Positions 6,242-11,698 of a stretch of 11,698 nt of DNA are shown in pieces; the first letter of the stretch is position 1, and each line of letters opens with the position of its first letter. Source of the DNA: Halonatronomonas sp051745425. Lineage in GTDB: Bacteria > Bacillota > Halanaerobiia > Halanaerobiales > Halarsenatibacteraceae. The position numbers and the translations under genes were made by a program. The stretch lies in NCBI GenBank assembly GCA_051745425.1, contig JBNJEB010000040.1:1-11698 (forward strand). Direction: 5' to 3'. Below the pieces are notes generated by a model. It saw only the letters and a program-made list of their open reading frames with translations. It was not told the origin of the DNA and did not search any database.

Positions 6242-7459
6242 TTAATAGATCAAATATTTATCTCTCTCTTTTTTGAAACCTTCAAGTTCACTCTCATAAT
6301 TCTCTTTAAGTTTAGCTAAAGCTCTCTGATAATCAAATTCCTGATCATTTTTTAACTTATTTAATATTTCTCGATAACTATCAGTCCCAAGTAAAAGATC
6401 AATAAAATAACGATCCCCATCCAGTTTAAAGAAATCAAATTCTTCTGGATGGAGCTTTCTGATTTCAGCCATTAGAGTTAACCCGAGTTTAAGTGAATCA
6501 ACTTTCTCTGGCTCTGTAATAAATAATTGAAGCCCTTTACAGCTTTCACCCTGATACTTTGAGCTTTTAGGAGTAAATTTTAAGGGCCTGTAGCTAACAC
6601 CAGGTAACTCATAGCTTCTCATCTTTAATGTTAGAACCATATTATTTAACCAGGGGGCTCCAACTATCTGGAAAGGAAGAGTAGTTCCTCTACCCTCGGA
6701 TAAATTTGTGCCTTCAAATATAGCTGTAACTGGATAAAGCATGGTAGCTTCAGTTGAGGCAAGATTAGGAGAAGGGGCTAACCATGGTACTGATATCTGC
6801 TGACAATTCTCACCATTCCAATTTTTTAATTCAATAACTTCTAAACCCTCTCCAGGCTTTGGCCCATCTACTTTACCTGTTTCGACTGCCCAGATTGCCA
6901 GTTCTCCAACTGTCATTCCATGACGTAATGGTAAGCTTGTGGCCCCAACAAATGATTTAAAGTCTTGATCTAACAGATTACCTTCAACTTTTCTTCCTAA
7001 AGGATTATATCTATCCAGGATCACAAAATTTAAATCATTTTCTTTAGCGGCTTCCAGACAATAAAAAAGAGTGCTTATATAAGTATAATAACGAACCCCA
7101 ACATCCTGAATATCAAATACCAGAGTCTCCAGGCCATCTAAAACTTCAGGAGATGGTTTTTTGTTATCACCATATAGGCTAAATACTGGTAATCCACTAG
7201 CAGGATCTTTAGAATCATCAACTTTCTCTCCTGCTGCCGCACTGCCTCTAAAACCATGTTCAGGGGCAAATATCTTCTGGATATCTAACTGCAAATTTAA
7301 TCTTAAATCATTTAAAAATAGATCTAAATTCTGTCTCATCTGATAATCTCTACCGGTATGATTGGTAATTAAGCCAGTAGGACCGGTAAATGGGATCTGA
7401 ACTTCTTTGCCAATAACTCTATCAAGTCCTGTTCTGTATTGACTAGAAAAATTATCCAC
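6242..7459 (-). CDS. namZ: NamZ, exo-beta-N-acetylmuramidase (DUF1343/GH171)
   Basis: A 405-residue DUF1343-family protein. The founding characterised member, NamZ (YbbC) of Bacillus subtilis, removes MurNAc from the non-reducing end of peptide-free peptidoglycan chains. Family motifs run the whole length: GLITNHTG (29-36), FAPEHGFRG (64-72, with the conserved Glu67), DIQDVGVRYYTY (116-127), LDRYNPLG (148-155), LPLRHGMTVGEL (176-187), EGTNLSEGRGTTLPF (239-253) and KYQGESCKG (291-299), ending in the usual tyrosine-rich tail. There is no signal peptide: the protein begins at a GTG (7459) with AGGAGGT eight bases upstream, and residues 1-25 are polar, so the enzyme should be cytoplasmic. The gene starts 13 bases after the second permease and is followed by nagZ, the enzyme expected to alternate with it. 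Confidence 0.93.
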   Translation of the reverse strand: MDNFSSQYRTGLDRVIGKEVQIPFTGPTGLITNHTGRDYQMRQNLDLFLNDLRLNLQLDIQKIFAPEHGFRGSAAAGEKVDDSKDPASGLPVFSLYGDNKKPSPEVLDGLETLVFDIQDVGVRYYTYISTLFYCLEAAKENDLNFVILDRYNPLGRKVEGNLLDQDFKSFVGATSLPLRHGMTVGELAIWAVETGKVDGPKPGEGLEVIELKNWNGENCQQISVPWLAPSPNLASTEATMLYPVTAIFEGTNLSEGRGTTLPFQIVGAPWLNNMVLTLKMRSYELPGVSYRPLKFTPKSSKYQGESCKGLQLFITEPEKVDSLKLGLTLMAEIRKLHPEEFDFFKLDGDRYFIDLLLGTDSYREILNKLKNDQEFDYQRALAKLKENYESELEGFKKERDKYLIY

Positions 7460-7467
7460 TTTGTATT

Positions 7468-7474
7468 ACCTCCT
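7468..7474 (-). promoter_or_regulatory. strong ribosome binding site defining the GTG start of namZ
   Basis: AGGAGGT overlaps the TAG stop of the upstream permease gene (7473-7475) and lies eight bases before GTG at 7459. No ATG lies between it and the first conserved motif that would serve better, so GTG is the start. Confidence 0.8.
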
Positions 7475-8603
7475 AATCTAAAGCAAATGGATCGACTGCA
7501 TCACGAAGTGCATCTCCAAGAAAATTAAAAGCTAGCACTGCCACTATTATAAATAATCCTGGAATCAATAACCAGGGGCTATTTTGAAGAACTGACATTT
7601 TTTGAGCCTGGTTTAAAAGTAAACCCCAGCTTGTCATCGGCTCTTTTATACCCAGCCCAAGAAAACTTAATGAACTCTCACCAATAATCATGCCTGGAAA
7701 TGCCAATGTCACAGCAACAATCAGATAAGTCATTGTATTAGGCAAAATATGTCTAAACATAATGGACCAATCTGATGCTCCTAATGCCCTTGCCGCCTGA
7801 ACAAAATCTTTCTGCTTAAAACTTAAGAACTGACCACGAACAACTCTGGCTACACCAGTCCAACCAATTAATGACAAAACTGTAATAATCCCGAAATATA
7901 TCATTACAGATGACCAACGGGCTGGCAATATCATACTCAAGGCAAGCCATAAAGGAATCCTCGGAAATGAGCGCAGGAGCTCTATAAATCTTTGAATCAA
8001 ATTATCAACTACTCCTCCATAATATCCAGATATACCGCCCATAATAATTCCTATTAAGAAACTTAAAAAGATACCAAATATACCTACTGTTAAAGATACT
8101 CTACCACCAATTAAAACCCTAGAAAATAAATCCCTTCCATGTCTATCAGTTCCAAACAGAAATAGTTTACCATCAGAATCAGGTCCTAATCCAAATAGAT
8201 GAATATCTGTTTCAAATAAACCCCAGGCATTATAAGTATCTCCTCTGGTAAAAAAATAAATAGGATGTCTCACTGATTTATCCTCTGTATATTCTAAAGC
8301 AAGTGTAACTGGATCTCTTTCTCTTGTCAAATCATAAACAAATGGTCTCCACTGAAACTCACCTTCATGAAAAAATCTTATTCTTGTTGGTGGAGCATAA
8401 GTGTGATTCTGATTTCTTGTCCGATAATTATAAGGGCCTAAAATCCCAGCAAAAATTGTTATCAAATATATAAAAATAATAATTACACTGGCTACCATCC
8501 CTAATTTATGCTTTCGGAAACGCCTCCAAATCTTCTGTTTATAGCTATAATTATCACTTTTTTCTTCTTTATTAATTTTACTATCTATATTATTATTTTC
8601 CAT
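7473..8603 (-). CDS. Opp/Dpp-type ABC transporter permease (OppC-like, long-loop form)
   Basis: A 376-residue inner-membrane permease, the second of a pair. A polar N-terminus (1-30) precedes helix 1 (about 36-56). GTDRHGRDLFSRVL (151-164) leads into the core helices, and the EAA-type coupling loop KDFVQAARALGASDWSIMF lies near 255-273, the contact for an ATPase subunit. It ends in FLGDALRDAVDP, as OppC proteins do. The stretch between helix 1 and helix 2 is about 100 residues, longer than in classical OppC (about 300 residues total) and reminiscent of YejE-like long-loop permeases. It starts at ATG with a GGGGGTGG binding site, 13 bases after the first permease gene. From the operon, a muramic-acid saccharide or muropeptide is the likely cargo; the sequence alone does not settle this. 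No ATP-binding protein gene is present in the window. Confidence 0.9.
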   Translation of the reverse strand: MENNNIDSKINKEEKSDNYSYKQKIWRRFRKHKLGMVASVIIIFIYLITIFAGILGPYNYRTRNQNHTYAPPTRIRFFHEGEFQWRPFVYDLTRERDPVTLALEYTEDKSVRHPIYFFTRGDTYNAWGLFETDIHLFGLGPDSDGKLFLFGTDRHGRDLFSRVLIGGRVSLTVGIFGIFLSFLIGIIMGGISGYYGGVVDNLIQRFIELLRSFPRIPLWLALSMILPARWSSVMIYFGIITVLSLIGWTGVARVVRGQFLSFKQKDFVQAARALGASDWSIMFRHILPNTMTYLIVAVTLAFPGMIIGESSLSFLGLGIKEPMTSWGLLLNQAQKMSVLQNSPWLLIPGLFIIVAVLAFNFLGDALRDAVDPFALD

Positions 8604-8616
8604 CTACTCCACCCCC

Positions 8617-9588
8617 TTATTCATACCTTATTCTTGGGTCTGCCCAGCCTAACATTAAATCTGCCAGAAGATTTCCTATTATCATTAATACAGCAGAAAA
8701 CATTAAAAATGTCATAACTAAATACTGATCATGATTTAAGAGAGCATCATAAAAGAAAGGACCCATTGTAGGTAAGTTCAAAACTATAGCTGTAATAATT
8801 GTACCAGATATCAGCATAGGAAGTTGCATACCCATGATTGATATTAATGGATTAATAGCATTACGGACTGCGTGCTTATAGATAACAGTTCTTTCACTTA
8901 ATCCTTTTGCCCGTGCTGTCTTAACATATTGTTCCCCTAAAATATCAAGCAGATTCCCTCGCATCTGTCTTATTATACCTGCCATACCAGCAGTACCAAT
9001 AGCAATTAATGGTATCCAGATATGCTTTAAGAGATCTATAACTTTAGCTATAGACCAGGGCGCCCCAATAAATTCTCTGGAAAAAAGACCTCCAACTGAA
9101 GTTCCTCCAATTGATAAAACGAAATACATTAATATTAATGCCAAAAAGAAATTTGGTATTGAAATTCCTATAAACCCAAAAAAAGTAAAGAAATAATCAA
9201 AAAACGAATACTTTTTGGTAGCAGAATAAATCCCAATTGGAATTGCCAGTGTCCAGGTAAATAATATAGTCGAACCTGCTACTGCCACAGTCCAGCCAAG
9301 CCTTTCCCAAATTAATCCACTAACCGGCCTATTATAAGCAAATGAATAGCCAAAATCTCCTTCTGTGATAATTCCTTTAACCCAGGTAAGATATTGTTTG
9401 TACGCTGGTTGGTCTAAACCATAACGGCTTCTAATTGCTTCTACCGTCTCTTCTGTTATTCTTGGGTTATCTAAGTATTGACTGCCAAATTCACCTGGCT
9501 GAATCCTTACCACTCCAAATGACAAAATCGAAATTAAAATAAGTAATGGAATCATATATAAAATTCTCCGGATAATATATCCAAACAT
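8617..9588 (-). CDS. Opp/Dpp-type ABC transporter permease (OppB-like)
   Basis: A 323-residue inner-membrane permease with the usual OppB plan. MFGYIIRRILYMIP leads helix 1, a periplasmic segment of about 70 residues follows (including the RYGLDQP motif), and then five further helices. The EAA coupling loop QYVKTARAKGLSERTVIYKHAVRNA is near residues 230-254, and the C-terminus ADPRIRYE matches family ends. The start is set at ATG 9588, nine bases after AGGAG at 9598-9602; a TTG codon directly before it (9591) could serve with a six-base spacing and would add one residue. The gene lies 124 bases after the solute-binding-protein gene, the widest gap in the operon, with a strong hairpin between. 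It pairs with the OppC-like permease to form the channel of a family-5 importer. Confidence 0.92.
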   Translation of the reverse strand: MFGYIIRRILYMIPLLILISILSFGVVRIQPGEFGSQYLDNPRITEETVEAIRSRYGLDQPAYKQYLTWVKGIITEGDFGYSFAYNRPVSGLIWERLGWTVAVAGSTILFTWTLAIPIGIYSATKKYSFFDYFFTFFGFIGISIPNFFLALILMYFVLSIGGTSVGGLFSREFIGAPWSIAKVIDLLKHIWIPLIAIGTAGMAGIIRQMRGNLLDILGEQYVKTARAKGLSERTVIYKHAVRNAINPLISIMGMQLPMLISGTIITAIVLNLPTMGPFFYDALLNHDQYLVMTFLMFSAVLMIIGNLLADLMLGWADPRIRYE

Positions 9589-9633
9589 CAAAATCGACTC
9601 CTAAAAAAATTTATTAACTTAATTGTATATAGA

Positions 9634-9659
9634 AGGCGACGGAAAATTATCCGCCGCCT
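9634..9659 (-). promoter_or_regulatory. GC-rich stem-loop between solute-binding protein and permease genes
   Basis: AGGCGACGGA (9634-9643) and TCCGCCGCCT (9650-9659) flank a six-base loop. Read as minus-strand RNA this is a 10-bp stem with one G-U pair and no mismatch, whereas the plus strand has an A-C mismatch, so the structure favours the operon transcript. A second, overlapping pair, TCCAGG/CCTGGA (9657-9662 with 9678-9683), sits directly before it in the transcript. No T run follows immediately, so it is not a classical terminator. The likely role, by analogy with malE-malF type gaps, is to protect or partly uncouple the abundant binding-protein mRNA from the permease mRNA. Confidence 0.6.
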
Positions 9660-9712
9660 GGAGGAGCACCTTAATAATCCAGGTTTCTCCATATATTAAT
9701 TATATAACGATA

Positions 9713-11476
9713 CTATTTTTTAAAAATAGCATAATTAATATTTACAATTATATCATCTTCGTTCATATAATGATTGCCTACGTCATCCTGGACTGCCATA
9801 ACATCCATACCTTTTGTAATAAAGATAACTGGAAGTTTTTCAGCATATATTCGCTGCCATTTATCATAATGAGCTTTTCTCTCTTCTGGATCCAGTGTTA
9901 CCTGACCAGCCTCAAAAGCTTCATAGACTTCCTCTTCCCAGTCATACATCTTTTCAAAGATTGGGTTACCATCATCATCTTTAATGGATTGATGCCAGTA
10001 ATATAAATCTCCTGTAGGTTGCCAGATAGCCTTACGGAATTGGGGATCAGGCTGATTTCCAAATGCCTGAAGCATCGCCTGGAAATCTCCAGCCTGGCCT
10101 AAGTCAAAAACGAGACCTCCTTCAACTAAATTCAAATGAACTTCTATTCCAACATCTTCTAGACTATTTTTAATTAATCCTGCTATATCAGAATGATCAT
10201 CAGCTCCTACATTAGCAGTCAGATCAAACTCTAATTGACTTCCATCTTCCAACTGACGATAACCATCTCCATTTTCATCAACAAAACCAAGCTCATCTAA
10301 TAATTCAACAGCTTTATCAGGATTATATTCTCTTCTAATATCCTCTATCTCTGGATTATAAAAAGCTTCGTTAGTCGGAACTACAGGAGTACCAGATTTA
10401 ATAGCTAATGTATTATATACTTCTTCAATTATTCTTTCTCTATCAATTAAATGTTCCATAGCTTCTCTAAATTTAACTTCACGGAATGCGGACTGTAAAG
10501 CCTCATTTTCAACATCAAAGTTAAATGATAAATGAGTAGGACTTGGAGTCGGGCCTACAGGACTACCTGCATAAACTTTATAATCAGCACCATCAAGCTC
10601 ATCCTGCTTTAGAGGTGTATAATCCTGTCCAGAAATACTAATACTATCAATTTCCCCGGACTGAAATTCAGCTAACTGAACTTCAGAGTTTCTTACGATT
10701 AAATAATCTAGCTCATCTACATAAGGGAGTTGATTACCTTCTGGATCATACCTCCAACTATGTGGATTTCTTTCCAGTATAACTCGCTGGTCAACAACAT
10801 AATCTTTAAGAGTAAACGGACCTGTCCCAACAACATCTTCTGGGTCCACATCAGTCGCCCATGCCTCATTAATTGCCCCTGGATCATCTTCAGAAACATG
10901 TTCTGCCAGTTTATGTTCAGGCATTATCGGAGCCTGAGACAACATCCTCATAAATGGTCCAAATGGAGCTGGCAAATCTGCTTTTATAGTCATATCATCT
11001 ATCTTAGAAAATTCTACAACTTCACCTTCTATTGTATATCTGGCTACTTCATTTGCCTCTGCATTTGAATTCAATGTTAAATTCTCCATAGTAAACATCA
11101 CGTCATCTGCTGTAAATGGCTCGCCATCTGACCATTTAACCCCTTCTCTTAAATGCAAGATAACAGTTTCACCATCATCCTCAATATCCCAACTTGAAGC
11201 TAGACCAGGTTCTATCTCCTGAGTGACAGGGTTCTCTTCAGTTAATGAATCTAAAACATTAGTCATTATACTAAAAGTAGAAAAATCAATACCTCCATAA
11301 TAATTAAAGGTCTGTGGTGCTGAAGTTATTGACAGAGTATAGTCTCCTCCATATTCACCAATCTCATCAAAATAAACTTCACTTGCTGTCTTTTTATCTA
11401 ACTCCTCAGCTGCTGCTGTTCCAACTAAAACCAGGGTTAACATTAATACCATTACAATCGCTAAACTTTTACGCAA
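9713..11476 (-). CDS. family-5 extracellular solute-binding protein (peptide/oligosaccharide type)
   Basis: A 587-residue exported binding protein of the SBP_bac_5 (OppA/DppA) family, which hands substrate to the permeases encoded downstream. The signal peptide has Arg2-Lys3, a hydrophobic core from 5 to 19 and an Ala21-Ala22-Ala23 signal peptidase I site before Glu24. There is no lipobox cysteine, so the mature protein should be free in a periplasm. The family signature GLASSWDIEDDG (91-102) is followed by HLREGVKWSDGEPFTADDV (108-126). The mature protein is rich in Asp and Glu, as expected for a halophile's exported protein. Translation starts at TTG 11476 with AGGAGGAG seven bases upstream; the next in-frame ATG would cut the signal peptide. 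Members bind peptides or oligosaccharides. The murQ-namZ-nagZ setting suggests a MurNAc-containing ligand, which is inference. Confidence 0.92.
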   Translation of the reverse strand: MRKSLAIVMVLMLTLVLVGTAAAEELDKKTASEVYFDEIGEYGGDYTLSITSAPQTFNYYGGIDFSTFSIMTNVLDSLTEENPVTQEIEPGLASSWDIEDDGETVILHLREGVKWSDGEPFTADDVMFTMENLTLNSNAEANEVARYTIEGEVVEFSKIDDMTIKADLPAPFGPFMRMLSQAPIMPEHKLAEHVSEDDPGAINEAWATDVDPEDVVGTGPFTLKDYVVDQRVILERNPHSWRYDPEGNQLPYVDELDYLIVRNSEVQLAEFQSGEIDSISISGQDYTPLKQDELDGADYKVYAGSPVGPTPSPTHLSFNFDVENEALQSAFREVKFREAMEHLIDRERIIEEVYNTLAIKSGTPVVPTNEAFYNPEIEDIRREYNPDKAVELLDELGFVDENGDGYRQLEDGSQLEFDLTANVGADDHSDIAGLIKNSLEDVGIEVHLNLVEGGLVFDLGQAGDFQAMLQAFGNQPDPQFRKAIWQPTGDLYYWHQSIKDDDGNPIFEKMYDWEEEVYEAFEAGQVTLDPEERKAHYDKWQRIYAEKLPVIFITKGMDVMAVQDDVGNHYMNEDDIIVNINYAIFKK

Positions 11477-11483
11477 GTTGAAT

Positions 11484-11491
11484 CTCCTCCT
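11484..11491 (-). promoter_or_regulatory. ribosome binding site defining the TTG start of the solute-binding protein
   Basis: AGGAGGAG on the minus strand is seven bases before TTG at 11474-11476. It supports the rare TTG start, which restores the positively charged Arg-Lys n-region of the signal peptide. Confidence 0.8.
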
Positions 11492-11512
11492 CTTAGATTT
11501 TAGTATCTCTAA

Positions 11513-11518
11513 ATTATA
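11513..11518 (-). promoter_or_regulatory. possible internal -10 box before the solute-binding protein gene
   Basis: The 48-base gap between murQ and the binding-protein gene holds a TATAAT on the minus strand. No recognisable -35 or TGn extension accompanies it. It could give the binding protein extra transcript, but in AT-rich DNA this is weak evidence. Small overlapping AT-rich inverted repeats (for example AGTAT/ATACT) also lie in this gap. Confidence 0.25.
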
Positions 11519-11524
11519 CTTTCG

Positions 11525-11698
11525 TTATTCGATTACACTGCGTAAGTCTCCTTGATTCTCTTTTAATAATCTTTTGGCTTCTTTAAGATCACACCTCCTT
11601 TTAATCATTATTATAGCCTCTTTTACTTGATAATCTGCAGCCTTTAGAATATTATCCGCTTCATCCTTATCTATACCGGTAATTTCAGTAACAATTCC
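11525..11698 (-). CDS. murQ: MurQ, N-acetylmuramic acid 6-phosphate etherase (C-terminal part)
   Basis: The last 57 codons of a gene that enters from the right edge, so its 5' part is missing. The translation reads EITGIDKDEADNILKAADY, then VKEAIIMIKRRCDLKEAKRL and a closing ENQGDLRSVIE. This is the helical C-terminal tail of MurQ, whose homologues have an A...GG.VK.AIVM core, then a (D/S)xxEAxxLL repeat and GGxLRxA at the end. MurQ cleaves the lactyl ether of MurNAc-6-phosphate to give GlcNAc-6-phosphate and D-lactate in the cytoplasm. The sugar-isomerase (SIS) domain with the catalytic residues is outside the window. The stop is 48 bases before the binding-protein start, so murQ is probably upstream in the same operon. 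The assignment rests on a short tail but is strengthened by namZ, nagZ and the kinase downstream. Confidence 0.8.
   Translation of the reverse strand, partial: GIVTEITGIDKDEADNILKAADYQVKEAIIMIKRRCDLKEAKRLLKENQGDLRSVIE

Noticed and set aside
9634..9659. The GC-rich stem-loop as an intrinsic terminator of the binding-protein gene
   Set aside because: The bases after the stem in the transcript are TCTATATACAATT, not a T run. The run of seven T lies about 40 bases further on with no stem directly before it, and the permeases need the transcript to continue.
9623..10006. Plus-strand reading frame of 127 codons opposite the end of the binding-protein gene
   Set aside because: It has no ribosome binding site or family pattern, and it lies antisense to well-supported coding sequence. 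The translation looks like the complement of AT-rich codons.
1..11698. Mobile elements, CRISPR arrays, tRNA or rRNA genes, long repeats
   Set aside because: No transposase or integrase motifs, regularly spaced repeats, tRNA-like cloverleaf or rRNA stretches were seen; intergenic gaps are all short (at most 124 bases).

Overview
The window is AT-rich (roughly one third G+C by eye) and densely coding. It looks like chromosomal DNA from an anaerobic, low-GC member of the Firmicutes, most plausibly the Halanaerobiales, although that assignment is inference. The clues are the AT-rich codon use, strong AGGAGG-type ribosome binding sites, an acidic exported solute-binding protein, and a solute-binding protein with a plain cleavable signal peptide and no lipobox cysteine. 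The last point fits a cell with an outer membrane and periplasm, as Halanaerobiales have. There are no tRNAs, rRNAs, CRISPR arrays or mobile elements.

Layout. Bases 72-869 (+) hold a TspO-like membrane protein gene. Everything else is on the minus strand, and the two directions meet at a shared hairpin terminator (883-924). Read in the direction of transcription, the minus-strand genes are: the 3' end of murQ (from the right edge to 11525), a family-5 solute-binding protein (11476-9713), two Opp/Dpp-type permeases (9588-8617 and 8603-7473), namZ (7459-6242), nagZ (6222-4600), a BadF/BadG-family amino-sugar kinase, probably murK (4597-3671), a small zinc-ribbon protein (3650-3414) and a YeiH-family transporter (3391-2375). 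A probable new promoter then drives a polyprenol/dolichol-kinase-like gene (2328-1600) and a degenerate cation-diffusion-facilitator-like gene (1582-908).

How it works together. The block murQ to murK reads as one operon for salvage of peptidoglycan amino sugars. The ABC transporter would import a muramic-acid-containing saccharide. NamZ and NagZ, both without signal peptides, would trim MurNAc and GlcNAc alternately from the non-reducing end inside the cell. The kinase would make the 6-phosphates, and MurQ would convert MurNAc-6-phosphate to GlcNAc-6-phosphate and D-lactate. Compared with the Bacillus subtilis cluster murQ-murR-murP-amiE-nagZ-namZ, the regulator, PTS permease and amidase are replaced by a peptide-type ABC transporter, and a kinase is added. 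The individual enzymes are known families. The combination, a PTS-free and apparently cytoplasmic NamZ/NagZ route fed by an Opp-type importer, is the most interesting content of the window. No transporter ATPase gene is visible here. The zinc-ribbon and yeiH-like genes follow closely enough to be cotranscribed, but their link to the pathway is unclear.
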